From the NCBI RefSeq assembly GCF_001183985.1, contig NZ_LFZW01000001.1, forward strand, positions 1,209,812 to 1,273,811: a DNA stretch of 64,000 nt, written 5' to 3'. The notes under the pieces are model-generated. The model was not told the origin of the DNA. It did not search any database and saw only the letters and a list, made by a program, of their open reading frames with translations. Shown in pieces: positions 1-7,742 of this stretch; position 1 is the stretch's first letter; each line of letters starts with the position of its first letter. Both the position numbers and the translations under genes were made by a program. The stretch is from Peribacillus loiseleuriae. GTDB taxonomy: Bacteria > Bacillota > Bacilli > Bacillales > DSM-1321.

Positions 1-110
1 ATATCTCCAGCTTTGGAAGTTGCCACTGCTTTAGAATCTCCGCCGTTGCTACAAGCAGCTAGTCCAAGAAGACCCGCAATTACCATTATGGATAATGCCC
101 ATTTTTTCAT
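1..110 (-). CDS. prsA: PrsA foldase lipoprotein, N-terminal fragment
   Basis: Only the first 36 codons are inside the window; the gene continues past base 1. The peptide starts MKKWALSIMVIAGLLGLAAC, a type II signal peptide with lipobox LAAC, followed by SNGGDSKAVATSKAGD. PrsA is a membrane-anchored parvulin-type peptidyl-prolyl isomerase that folds exported proteins on the outer face of the membrane. An AGGAG ribosome site lies just upstream of the ATG. Position next to the hpr/yhaI cluster agrees with Bacillus synteny. The peptidyl-prolyl isomerase domain cannot be seen, so the name rests on the leader, the post-lipobox sequence and location. Confidence 0.8.
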   Translation of the reverse strand, partial: MKKWALSIMVIAGLLGLAACSNGGDSKAVATSKAGD

Positions 111-364
111 TTAGAACAACTCCTGTTTATCTAGATTCGTGGCTGTTATGTGAATCCACAAAACTTACTATACCATATTTGGAAGTTTTTCGAAAATTAA
201 AGTGCAAATTTTGCATCTTAGTTTGTAGAAAGTAGGTAACCGCCCACCCAATTTCCTGCCCTTTACATATGATGTAAGGATCGTTCACTCATATTGGTTC
301 TATGCAGATTAGGCAGCTTGTTCTTTAACAAAGGCTGTCAATCAATATAAAGGAGGTAATATAT

Positions 365-451
365 ATGGGCAATGGATTTAGCGGGGGATTTGCTTTGATA
401 GTGGTTTTGTTTATTTTATTAATCATCGTTGGTGCTTCTTTTTGCGGGTAA
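365..451 (+). CDS. YjcZ-type sporulation micro-protein (28 aa)
   Basis: Encodes MGNGFSGGFALIVVLFILLI then IVGASFCG: a glycine-rich head and one hydrophobic membrane segment, the hallmark of the YjcZ/sporulation small-protein family in Bacillaceae. A strong AAGGAGG site precedes the ATG by about eight bases. It is too short for ordinary gene finding. A close paralogue lies 150 bp downstream. The function of the family is poorly known; it is usually linked to sporulation. The family assignment comes from pattern and length. Confidence 0.8.
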   Translation: MGNGFSGGFALIVVLFILLIIVGASFCG

Positions 452-602
452 ACACCACTTCTAATTAAAAAAACAAAAAGCCCACGCTTCTTAAAGCTAA
501 GCTGAATAGAATATCGTAGCCGTTAAAGGGATGGTTGTAAAAAACGCAACTAGTTTTTGGAAACGGGATTGATTGTATGTACCATTGAGAGGAGGATACA
601 CA

Positions 603-686
603 ATGTCTGGAGGCGTCGGCGGAGGTTTCGCTTTGATAGTTGTACTTTTTATTCTTTTGATTATCATCGGGGCTTCATGGTTATAA
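603..686 (+). CDS. YjcZ-type sporulation micro-protein (27 aa), second copy
   Basis: Encodes MSGGVGGGFALIVVLFILLI then IIGASWL. It shares the GGFALIVVLFILLI core with the peptide at 365-451, so the two arose by tandem duplication, but the ends differ (CG versus WL). A GAGAGGAGG ribosome site lies before the ATG. One membrane-spanning helix is expected after a glycine-rich N-terminus. A hairpin terminator follows at 793. Confidence 0.8.
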   Translation: MSGGVGGGFALIVVLFILLIIIGASWL

Positions 687-792
687 AATTAGATATTAAA
701 AAAGGTGAACCACTAATGGATTCACCTTTTTTCGTTCAATAAGCAAAAAGCACATCTTTTTCGATTCATTTTGGTGTCTGAACTTACTCTTG

Positions 793-832
793 CTACCCAC
801 GGGTCATAAGTCACTCGTGGGTAGTCCTTTTT
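793..832 (+). terminator. Rho-independent terminator after the YjcZ pair
   Basis: Perfect 9 bp inverted repeat CTACCCACG (793-801) / CGTGGGTAG (816-824), followed by TCCTTTTT. It would end transcription of the two micro-protein genes. Confidence 0.7.
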
Positions 833-887
833 GCTGTATCAAGGACCGAGAACGGTTATTCCGACCGCCGCCTATACAATTCATTCT

Positions 888-1024
888 TTATGAGGTTGTT
901 CAAAAAGTCCGATAAAAAAGCTTACGATTTCTACGTCGCTCTGTCTCTCCGGTTCTCGAGACGATCGCTCGCAGACCTTCTCGGCTTTTGTTATCTTCCT
1001 TTTCGAACACACACTTTATGTAAA
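888..1024 (-). repeat. Dispersed repeat family B, copy 1
   Basis: On the minus strand it runs from GTGTGTTCGAAAAGGA through GCCGAGAAGGTC and GAACCGGAGAGACAGAGC to TTTTTATCGGACTTTTTGAAC. Related copies are at 7021-7138 and 53409-53560, with a fragment at 28960. The ends are inverted (GTTCAAAAAG-like). Its edge supplies the stop codon of the small gene at 1016-1198. Confidence 0.75.
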
Positions 1025-1198
1025 GGATATTTCAACATACGAGGACAATAGTAAAATCGTAATTAAGATATTAATAGTCCGGAATACTTTCGTCTGGCGG
1101 TCTTCAGGAATTTCTTTTTGGATACATAATGAGTTTGTCATTCTGTTAATATTATATAGAATTAAGGCCGAGAAGATGATAAACACAATTATTATCAC
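1016..1198 (-). CDS. Small two-helix membrane protein, unknown
   Basis: A 60-residue protein if translation starts at GTG 1198, which has a good ribosome site (GAGGGAGGG, eight bases of spacing). Two hydrophobic stretches (IIIVFIIFSALILYNI near the start and INILITILLLSSYVEI near the end) flank a charged linker (KEIPEDRQTK). The frame is open further upstream, but the earlier ATG at 1336 lies inside the preceding gene and has no spaced ribosome site. The stop codon falls in the edge of repeat B copy 1, so the native C-terminus may have been changed by the repeat. I do not recognise the family. Confidence 0.45.
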   Translation of the reverse strand: MIIIVFIIFSALILYNINRMTNSLCIQKEIPEDRQTKVFRTINILITILLLSSYVEISFT

Positions 1199-1307
1199 TC
1201 CTGAATCCCTCCCTCTAGAACAAGTCTGTATCTTTACGATACCAAATAATTTCATAAAAAGATACTTAAAACTTTTTAATTTGTTGTCTTCGCCATTTGT
1301 AAATATC

Positions 1308-1853
1308 CTAGTAATCTTTAAAAATAAGAATGTCATATCCTTGCTCAGTTTCTTCTACAAAGCTTTGTTCAGGTGACCCAACCATACATTTGAGCGCAAT
1401 AAAATCAGAAACGCATAATCCGGTGTGAATGGAAAGCAGTATGGTAAAATAATGCGCGTAATGTGGGAAAGCGTATGCGCCACCGATAAAAACACTGGTT
1501 AATACAAGAAAAGGAAAGAGTAAGGTTAATCTGTACAGTCGTTTTGGAATGGGGTCATTTATCTTGAATGAAATGAGTGGAACTACACCCCATTTTAAAT
1601 AAAGTGCAGGTCTAATTTTGGGATATTCCAAAATACAAGGACAGTAGTGTATAAGTTTATGAGTTGGATATAAGAAAAGCACTGAAAAAAGTAACACCCA
1701 GCCATAACCATCATACATGGAGACATTAGGAAAAAACGCGCTCATGCTTAAATAAATAACAATAAAAGAAAATAACGTGGTCATCATGGATAAAAATAAG
1801 ATAAATTGACTCCCGAATTGTCTATCCAAGTTGATCGACTTCCAGCTATTCAA
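1308..1853 (-). CDS. DUF3267-like membrane protein
   Basis: About 181 residues with four hydrophobic segments. The motif YPTHKLIHYCP in the middle resembles the HExxH-like site of DUF3267 (putative zincin-type membrane proteins), but the usual Glu is Lys here, so metalloprotease activity is doubtful. The C-terminal part has the paired segment GLCVSDFIALK typical of the family. I choose the TTG start at 1853 because GGAGG lies eight bases upstream; the frame extends to a GTG at 1868. It occupies the place of yhaJ in B. subtilis, but I do not assert orthology. Confidence 0.6.
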   Translation of the reverse strand: MNSWKSINLDRQFGSQFILFLSMMTTLFSFIVIYLSMSAFFPNVSMYDGYGWVLLFSVLFLYPTHKLIHYCPCILEYPKIRPALYLKWGVVPLISFKINDPIPKRLYRLTLLFPFLVLTSVFIGGAYAFPHYAHYFTILLSIHTGLCVSDFIALKCMVGSPEQSFVEETEQGYDILIFKDY

Positions 1854-2068
1854 AAAATTCGCCTCCACAAGCGGAATAGTAAGGATAATAAGATAAAGCC
1901 AATATGCTTTTCTTATAAAATCCTTCCCATACTTTACGATGATTAAGCAAAAAAATCAATAGAATATTACATGAAATAATCTGTTTGCGCTTGCAATCAT
2001 GGAGAAGTAACAGAAATCATGTATAATGGAGAAAAGAGGTAAATGAACAAGATTGGTGGAGGCAGGAA

Positions 2069-2404
2069 ATGCGAGACTTAGAGAGGGAAATTAATAGACT
2101 GAAATTTCATCAAAAGCTCTTATTAAATGTTATTCGGAACCCGAATGCGGAATTGGACGTTATATTTTTTGAAAAAAATCTTTCGGAAACGGAAGCACAT
2201 GAGATTCTGAGATTATGTGATAAGTTGAGCAAGCAATATGAAATAGAAAAAGCGGAAGGGTATATACACTTTCAACCGCTTTTTAATCGCCTTACAATGG
2301 AATTAACAGCAAAAGTAACAGTAAAAGAACTAATTGAAGCTTGTTTAAAGCAAGGATTATATGATTCTTTCATGAAGGATATGGTGAAAATTGCAAAGAA
2401 TTAA
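2069..2404 (+). CDS. yhaI: YhaI family protein (DUF1878)
   Basis: A 111-residue soluble, charged, mostly helical protein beginning [20 protein letters not shown], as in the YhaI/DUF1878 family found next to hpr in Bacillus. There is no signal peptide or membrane segment. Its function is unknown. It is convergent with hpr and their stop codons overlap by four bases (TTAA at 2401-2404), a tight arrangement that could let antisense transcription affect either gene. Confidence 0.85.
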   Translation: MRDLEREINRLKFHQKLLLNVIRNPNAELDVIFFEKNLSETEAHEILRLCDKLSKQYEIEKAEGYIHFQPLFNRLTMELTAKVTVKELIEACLKQGLYDSFMKDMVKIAKN

Positions 2405-2979
2405 ACAGCCTCAGTTTCTTTCTCTGACTTTTTTTTCGCAATTTTCCCTTCTTCTACGGTAAATTCTTTATCGATATTATCAAATGAACGTTCAAATATC
2501 CCCATGAAATCCTCGCCATAAATATTCCGGATAATCGCCATCATCTCCATCATATCAGGGAATTTCCCATATAGCTCTCGCGTTGGAAGGGTTCCTGAAA
2601 GAACAGAATTGTTAGCTGGGTCATACTGTTCCATTAACTCTAATAAAATGCTTTCACCCTCTAAGGTAATTTGAATATAGGTATTACGTTTGTCATGTTC
2701 TTTCTTTGAAAAACTTAATAAACCGCGTTCCTCTAACTTTTTGGAGAAGTTAAATGCGGTTGAAACATGCATAACTCCGAATTTAGCTACATCTGAAATG
2801 GAAGCTCCGTTTAAGTGATAAGCAATCCATAAGATGTGATGTTCGTTAATGTTTAAATCAAACGGTTTAATCCATTGTTGCCAATCCTTTTCCGCGGCCT
2901 TCCAAAGTGCTTTACTTAATTGAGCAATTCTCTGGCTGAAGATCATAGCATCTTTCATAGTATAATTTTTTTCCTGCAT
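2401..2979 (-). CDS. hpr: Transition-state regulator Hpr/ScoC (MarR type)
   Basis: A 192-residue winged-helix MarR-family repressor. The stretches [39 protein letters not shown] and [20 protein letters not shown] are nearly identical to B. subtilis ScoC. ScoC represses extracellular protease and other stationary-phase genes. I take the ATG at 2979, seven bases after AGGTGAG; the frame also allows GTG 2991 without a well-spaced site. The C-terminal tail is lysine-rich ([10 protein letters not shown]). Convergent with yhaI. Confidence 0.95.
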   Translation of the reverse strand: MQEKNYTMKDAMIFSQRIAQLSKALWKAAEKDWQQWIKPFDLNINEHHILWIAYHLNGASISDVAKFGVMHVSTAFNFSKKLEERGLLSFSKKEHDKRNTYIQITLEGESILLELMEQYDPANNSVLSGTLPTRELYGKFPDMMEMMAIIRNIYGEDFMGIFERSFDNIDKEFTVEEGKIAKKKSEKETEAV

Positions 2980-3235
2980 GAATACACTCACCTACTTATC
3001 AGAATTCTCTAGTTTTATTATGACAATAAAGTAAAGATTAATAAAGCTAAATTTGCGAAATTTTTAGAATTTTTTATGTAAATTTTTTGGAATAAGCTTA
3101 AGCTATGGTGAAAAGAAGAAAATACCGGCTAGGATTGGTTAAAAAGACCTGTTTTTCATTAAAGAATATTTACACTCTGTCGCAGAAAAATCATTATGTA
3201 AGCCGGCTTTTGGATAAATGGAACGGTCAGTTTTT

Positions 3236-3601
3236 TCATGATTGGTTTTTAGGAGAAGCAATCCTTTCCAGTTCTTGAATCGTCGCTTCGATTTCTTTCA
3301 TATTTTTTGATAATTCTTCTGAATTTGGTTCAATATCCTGCTTCCAGCCTTCAATCAAAATTTTCACATCTTCTATAAAAGCTTTAATTGTCTCTGTGCT
3401 TACTTTCGATGCATGCATGGCATCTTTTTTTAGATTCATCACTTCTGTTTTTAACTCTTTAAAGGAGTTAGAAATTTCATTTGAATTTACCTTTACCCGA
3501 CTGCGAAGCTCTGTTCCAGAACTTGGTGCGGTGAGAAGAGCTGCTGCTGCCCCAACAATAGTTCCTGTTATAACTCCAAGAATGACTGATTTTGCCTTCA
3601 T
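3236..3601 (-). CDS. yhaH: YtxH/YhaH family general-stress-type protein
   Basis: 121 residues. An N-terminal hydrophobic glycine/alanine helix (VILGVITGTIVGAAAALLTA) is followed by the PSSGTELR motif that marks YtxH-domain proteins, then a long charged helical tail. It is probably attached to the membrane by the N-terminal segment with the coil in the cytoplasm. GAGGTGG precedes the ATG. It lies between hpr and trpP as in B. subtilis yhaH. The molecular role is unknown. Confidence 0.85.
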   Translation of the reverse strand: MKAKSVILGVITGTIVGAAAALLTAPSSGTELRSRVKVNSNEISNSFKELKTEVMNLKKDAMHASKVSTETIKAFIEDVKILIEGWKQDIEPNSEELSKNMKEIEATIQELERIASPKNQS

Positions 3602-3872
3602 ATGACCACCTCATTTTTCTACTATATTAATTTCGCCTTATAGTTAAAAAAACCTGCTAGGTAAGAAAATAATAGTTGGTAATCTTTTTATTAAAATACC
3701 ATAATTTACTTATTAGTAAAAGAGTTAATTTATATATTCTTTATATCACAAAAATAATTTTTTAAACATCTTTATTTTTTTCAATAAAAATAGTTTATAG
3801 ATTGAGAATTCATAAAAAATAGAGGCTTGACATATACATGACAAATAGATTCCGAAAAGGAGGAGATGCGTC

Positions 3873-4049
3873 TTGTTTTTCTTTATTTTATCGATCGCGT
3901 TTTTAATGGCGGCCTTCTTTTATTTGGCCATTTTACAAAGACCAGGCATGTTTCCGCCAAAAAAAACTATAAAACAAAGAGTGCTGATCTTAGGTGTAGC
4001 AAGTATCGCTTTCCTTCTAATTGGAATTCTGATCCAGCTTGTTATTTAA
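3873..4049 (+). CDS. Small hydrophobic membrane protein, TTG start
   Basis: A 58-residue ORF starting at TTG 3873 behind a strong AAGGAGGAG. It has two hydrophobic helices (LFFFILSIAFLMAAFFYLAI and VLILGVASIAFLLIGILIQL) joined by a basic linker (QRPGMFPPKKTIKQR). A competing ATG frame at 3866 gives a protein without such structure. The gene is oriented against trpP and shares a bidirectional terminator with it (4064-4091). I do not recognise the family. Confidence 0.65.
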   Translation: MFFFILSIAFLMAAFFYLAILQRPGMFPPKKTIKQRVLILGVASIAFLLIGILIQLVI

Positions 4050-4063
4050 ATGATGGTTTTAAA

Positions 4064-4091
4064 AAAACACCGGAAAAAGATCCGGTGTTTT
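4064..4091. terminator. Bidirectional terminator between the 58-aa gene and trpP
   Basis: AAAACACCGGA (4064-4074) and TCCGGTGTTTT (4081-4091) form an 11 bp perfect stem with A and T runs on the two sides, so it can work for both convergent genes. Confidence 0.85.
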
Positions 4092-4104
4092 GAATTAGTA
4101 AATG

Positions 4105-4623
4105 TTATATATTTGCAGGAATGTTTGATCTCTTCACAAGTCCAGTCACAATTGGATAAATGATTGCCATGGCGATTACGTTCAATACGATTGCCGGTAG
4201 AACTGCTCCTGAGAATAGCACAAGGAAGGATTTTGGCAGACCTGCAAGGAAATAAGCGGAAGTAAGGAATACCGTGCCAGAAATAATAGTTCCAACTGCC
4301 GTTAAAATACCAATGCTGATAATTGATTTAGTGAATTTTTGAATAGCTAAAAACATGAAATAGAATAAAAAGGCACTGATAAATTTATCGATAATATTTG
4401 GTATGAACCCTCCAGGGAAGGTTGTTGTAAGTCCGGAAATGACACCGGCTGCTACTGCTACAAGAAAAACATTTTTCTTTTCTGGAAATAAGATTATGGC
4501 CAAAAACATCATAGTCAGCATCATATCGGGTTTAACCCCAAAAGCAAATCCCGGAACAACTAGATGCAGAACAGCACCTAATCCCATTAATAAGGATAAT
4601 GACACTAGTACTTTCGTATTCAT
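4105..4623 (-). CDS. trpP: Tryptophan transporter TrpP
   Basis: A 172-residue membrane protein with about five hydrophobic segments, matching the TrpP/YhaG tryptophan uptake family (VVPGFAFGVKPDMMLTMMFL, GVISGLTTTFPGGFIPNIID). It imports tryptophan. Just upstream, GAG/UAG triplets overlap the ribosome-binding region, the pattern by which TRAP blocks trpP translation when tryptophan is plentiful in B. subtilis. It ends at the bidirectional hairpin at 4064. Confidence 0.92.
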   Translation of the reverse strand: MNTKVLVSLSLLMGLGAVLHLVVPGFAFGVKPDMMLTMMFLAIILFPEKKNVFLVAVAAGVISGLTTTFPGGFIPNIIDKFISAFLFYFMFLAIQKFTKSIISIGILTAVGTIISGTVFLTSAYFLAGLPKSFLVLFSGAVLPAIVLNVIAMAIIYPIVTGLVKRSNIPANI

Positions 4624-4653
4624 TTCTCATCTCTCCCATTCTCGTCTCGTCTA
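4624..4653 (-). promoter_or_regulatory. TRAP-binding-type leader over the trpP ribosome site
   Basis: Read on the minus strand, the 30 bases before the ATG contain TAG, GAG, GAG, GAG and GAG triplets, the first three separated by two bases (TAGACGAGACGAG, then GGGAG and GATGAG). TRAP binds (G/U)AG repeats spaced by two or three bases. The last triplets coincide with the Shine-Dalgarno region, so binding would block ribosome access. A further GAG sits in GGGGAGG upstream, next to a 14 bp palindrome at 4668-4681. The TRAP gene mtrB is not in the window. Confidence 0.7.
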
Positions 4654-4767
4654 AAGTTTACCTCCCCAATAGTGCACTATTGCCTATTGCGAGAAGTTTA
4701 AACTAGTATATCATGACTAACCTTTTTTTAGAAGGAGTTTCAAACAATGCTTTGAAAAAGTTATAGC

Positions 4768-5880
4768 TTATGCATTGAACAAGGTTTTTTCTCTATTTTG
4801 GTAGGTTTTTTTAAAGTTTTTCATGAAATCAGCAAGCTCTTGGCAGTGTTCAAGTGGAACGGCATTATAAATGGATGCACGGCAGCCACCGACAGATCTG
4901 TGGCCATTCAAGCCAATAAACCCTGCGTCTTTAGCTTTTTGCAAAAATTCCTGCTCAATCTCTTTGTTCGGAAGGGTAAATGTAACATTCATATAAGAAC
5001 GGCTGTCAGGCTTGGCATGACCTTGATAAAAACCGTCGCTTGAATCAATGGCATGATAAAGCAATTCTGCTTTTTTCGCGTTATTTTCTTCAATCTTGGT
5101 AATCCCACCTAAATCCTTCGCCCAATCAAGAACAAGAGAGAGGAGGTAAATAGCTAATGTTGGTGGCGTATTATATAGAGAATTGCTAGCTTGATGTGTA
5201 TGGTAATTCAACATGGTTGGAATTTCGTCCAAAGAATCAGAAATAAGGTCTTTACGAATGATGACAACGGTAATCCCAGACGGACCAAGGTTTTTCTGAG
5301 CACCGGCATAAATTAAACCAAATTTACTGACATCAATTTTTTTACTCAAAATGTCACTGGACATATCCGCAACTAAAGGTACGTTTTTTGTATCAGGAAA
5401 TACATTCCATTGAGTTCCGTAAATGGTATTGTTCGAAGTGATATGTAAGTAAGCTGCATCTTGATTGTAGACGATGTCAGAAAGTTTCGGGATGGATGTA
5501 TAATTTACATCTTTTGTAGAAGCTACAACCCTAGTTGTCCCGATTTTCTTCGCTTCTTGTAAAGCTTTCTCCGACCAACTTCCAGTTAGAACATAATCTG
5601 CTAGGCTATCGGCTTTTAGTAAGTTCATTGGAATCATGGAGAACTGAAGGCTAGCACCGCCTTGCAGGAAGAGTACATCATAATTTTCTGGAATATCCAT
5701 TAGTTCTTTAAGCGTTTGAATGGCGTGATTATGGATCGTTTCAAATGTATCACTACGATGACTTAATTCCATGACCGACATCCCTGTGTTGTCGATATTT
5801 AACCATTCAGATTGTGCTCTTTTTAATACATCTTCAGGTAAAGCAGCAGGACCTGCATTAAAATTAAGTGCTCTTTTCAT
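4768..5880 (-). CDS. serC: Phosphoserine aminotransferase SerC
   Basis: A 370-residue PLP-dependent class V aminotransferase converting 3-phosphohydroxypyruvate plus glutamate to phosphoserine in serine synthesis. It starts MKRALNFNAGPAALPEDVL; the glycine-rich FLQGGASLQFSMIPMN motif and the PLP-lysine region YAGAQKNLGPSG (Lys near 196) are present, as are HRSVGGCRASIYNA residues near the C-terminus. Length is normal for the family. AAGGAGG precedes the ATG. It is transcribed on its own, between trpP and hit. Confidence 0.96.
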   Translation of the reverse strand: MKRALNFNAGPAALPEDVLKRAQSEWLNIDNTGMSVMELSHRSDTFETIHNHAIQTLKELMDIPENYDVLFLQGGASLQFSMIPMNLLKADSLADYVLTGSWSEKALQEAKKIGTTRVVASTKDVNYTSIPKLSDIVYNQDAAYLHITSNNTIYGTQWNVFPDTKNVPLVADMSSDILSKKIDVSKFGLIYAGAQKNLGPSGITVVIIRKDLISDSLDEIPTMLNYHTHQASNSLYNTPPTLAIYLLSLVLDWAKDLGGITKIEENNAKKAELLYHAIDSSDGFYQGHAKPDSRSYMNVTFTLPNKEIEQEFLQKAKDAGFIGLNGHRSVGGCRASIYNAVPLEHCQELADFMKNFKKTYQNREKTLFNA

Positions 5881-6012
5881 GTTTGTTCCTCCTTGTAATA
5901 TGTGAAAGGATTTGATTGTCTCTATCCTATCAGAAAATGTTTAGAAGTTGAAAGAAAAAAGTGAATGTTTAGTGAAATAAATCATGAGTTTAATAAGATT
6001 TTACTTTTTTAC

Positions 6013-6051
6013 CAAAAAAATTCACCGTTGAGGCAGGCTCCAAAGGTGAAT
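6013..6051 (-). terminator. Terminator of hit
   Basis: On the minus strand ATTCACC ... GGTGAAT forms a stem (6020-6026 with 6045-6051) followed by a run of T, directly after the hit stop codon. Confidence 0.75.
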
Positions 6052-6064
6052 TTCTTAAATTAGG

Positions 6065-6490
6065 TTAATTCTTAATGTTCTGTGAAATGGATTGTGCCAT
6101 AATTTTTAAGTCTTCAGTTGTGTATTCACTCGTATGAGTTTTCCAGACGGCTCCAAATCCGTCCCCTTCACCGTAGCGCGGAATTAGATGGAGATGGTAA
6201 TGGAAAACGGACTGTCCAGCAGCTTCACCGTTATTATTTATTGTATTTAAGCCGATTGGATTGAACGCTTGTTTCATAGCTCGAGCAATTTCTGGCACCA
6301 CTTCAAAAATGTTTTTTGCAATGTCAGGTGTTAATTCATATACATTTTCTTTATGTACTTTTGGGATGACTAGTGTATGACCTTTCGTTACTTGACTAAT
6401 GTCAAGAAAGGCAAGTACATGTTCATTTTCAAATACTTTTGTACTTGGAATCTCTCCATTAATAATTTTACAAAAAATACAATCGCTCAT
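6065..6490 (-). CDS. hit: HIT-family nucleotide hydrolase/transferase
   Basis: 141 residues from the ATG at 6490, which lies nine bases after AAGGAAGG. The zinc-like CIFCKI motif comes first, then FLDISQVTKGHTLVIPK, GLNTINNNGEAAGQSVFHYH and the histidine triad HYHLHLIPR. Family members act on nucleoside phosphoramidates or AMP-linked substrates. The frame stays open upstream into the repeat region, but that extension lacks any family similarity. Divergent from ecsA as in B. subtilis, although the intergenic distance here is much larger because of repeat units. Confidence 0.93.
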   Translation of the reverse strand: MSDCIFCKIINGEIPSTKVFENEHVLAFLDISQVTKGHTLVIPKVHKENVYELTPDIAKNIFEVVPEIARAMKQAFNPIGLNTINNNGEAAGQSVFHYHLHLIPRYGEGDGFGAVWKTHTSEYTTEDLKIMAQSISQNIKN

Positions 6491-6562
6491 CTTTGACATC
6501 CTTCCTTGGTTAATGTTTAGAGGTAATCTTATCCTATCATAGCTACATGAAAGTCGGAAAGA

Positions 6563-6965
6563 AAAAGAAACAGGATGCAGCTGATTGCTGCACCCTGCGA
6601 TTCTTGAAAAAGGGGCCATCCTTCAATACGTTTAGTTACATAGACTTTTCTTTAACAAACACCTCATTTACTAAAAGTAAGTTTTAGCGTTTAAAAAAGT
6701 TTTTGCATTCAAAGCAACCATCTCCTATATCTCTAAAGTATTACAACAGTAAAGTATATTGGATCGTGCATGAATGTTTACTTCGTCTAATGTGTGCAAA
6801 GCAACCATCTCCTTGCATAAAACGTTTGGTTCATTGAAGTTCTTGGTATATTGCAGTTAGTTGTCTTTAACTGACACCTCATTTGACAAAATGATTAAAT
6901 CATAAGTTTAATGAAGAACCCCTTCTTCACTACTTATGATAGCCACGATTCACATTTTATATACA
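6563..6965 (-). ncRNA. Family D repeat unit 1: candidate terminator-ended small RNA
   Basis: About 400 bp, nearly identical to 7192-7593. Read on the minus strand it starts near a hairpin (ATCATAAG ... GAAGAA-GGGG-TTCTTC ... CTTATGAT), holds two copies of GGAGATGGTTGCTTTG and two of AAATGAGGTGT followed by GTTAAAGA, and ends in an intrinsic terminator: CAGGGTGCAGC-AATCA-GCTGCATCCTG then TTTCTTTTTCTTT. A possible promoter (TTGGAA, 16 bases, TATAAA) lies upstream. Short ORFs starting at the GGAGATGG motif are not conserved between the copies. An untranslated RNA, or a leader of hit (70 bases downstream), is the likeliest reading; expression is inferred only. Confidence 0.45.
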
Positions 6966-7020
6966 TATGTTTTTTGTTTATATAAAAATAACGAAGTTTT
7001 CCAAATAACATGAACGTACA

Positions 7021-7138
7021 TTATAGTACGTATTCAAAAAGAAGGGTGAAAAGAGCGGAGAAGTTCGAGAACCGGAAAGACAGAGCGGTGACACAATTTG
7101 CAAGCCTTTTTACCGGACTTTTGACCATCCGTTTATAG
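7021..7138 (+). repeat. Dispersed repeat family B, copy 2
   Basis: Runs from GTACGTATTCAAAAAGAAGG through GCGGAGAAGTTCGAGAACCG and GACAGAGCGG to TTTTTACCGGACTTTTGACC. It matches the minus-strand reading of 888-1024 and parts of 53409-53560. It lies exactly between the two family D units. Confidence 0.75.
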
Positions 7139-7191
7139 AAGAGAAGTTGTTGTTATATCCTTGGTTGGGAATATATATGAATTTATATGTT

Positions 7192-7593
7192 AAAAAAGAA
7201 ACAGGATGCAGCTAATTGCTGCACCCTGCCTATGAAAAAGGGGCCACACTTCAAATACGTTTAATTACATAGACTTGTCTTCGACAAACACCTCATTTAC
7301 TAAAAGTAAGGTTAAGTGTTTAAAAAAGTTTTTGCATTCAAAGCAACCATCTCCTATAACTCTAAAGTTTTGCAACAATAAAGCATATTGGATCGTTCAT
7401 GAATGTTTATTTCGTCTAATGTTCGCAAAGCAACCATCTCCTTGCATAAACGTTTGGTTTAGTGAAGTTTCTGGTATATTGCAGTTAGTTGTCTTTAACT
7501 GACACCTCATTTGACAAGATGATAAAATCAAAAGTCTAATGAAGAACCCCTTCTTCACTACTTATGATAACCACGATTTTAGTTTTATATACA
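7192..7593 (-). ncRNA. Family D repeat unit 2: candidate terminator-ended small RNA
   Basis: Second copy of the unit at 6563-6965, same orientation, offset by about 630 bases. The terminator stem (CAGGGTGCAGC / GCTGCATCCTG with loop AATTA) and all four internal motif copies are kept. The outer stem of the 5' hairpin is weaker here (CTTTTGAT instead of CTTATGAT). One base is missing in the stretch before the second-motif region (GTTTATGC versus GTTTTATGC), which would shift any reading frame through it. Conserved motifs with unstable frames favour RNA function over peptide coding. It lies immediately upstream of ecsA but points away from it. Confidence 0.45.
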
Positions 7594-7742
7594 CGAGGAT
7601 TAATAATATTTTTTTCACTATTTAGAAAAGCGTTGTAGGTAGACAGTAAAATTCGTTAAAAAACTAAAGCTTTCTTAACTCGATAAACAAAAGGGAATTT
7701 GCTAAAATGGAACTAACATATATTATGGAAGGGATCGTTGAT

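Noticed and set aside
7275-7502. 75-codon plus-strand ORF in family D unit 2 (two KQPSP motifs)
   Set aside because: It is disrupted in unit 1, has no ribosome site, and its motif repeats only reflect the underlying DNA repeat read against the likely RNA.
6491-7742. T-box or S-box leader before hit or ecsA
   Set aside because: No T-box (AGGGTGG-type) sequence or SAM-riboswitch core is present; only unfamiliar hairpins and a terminator.
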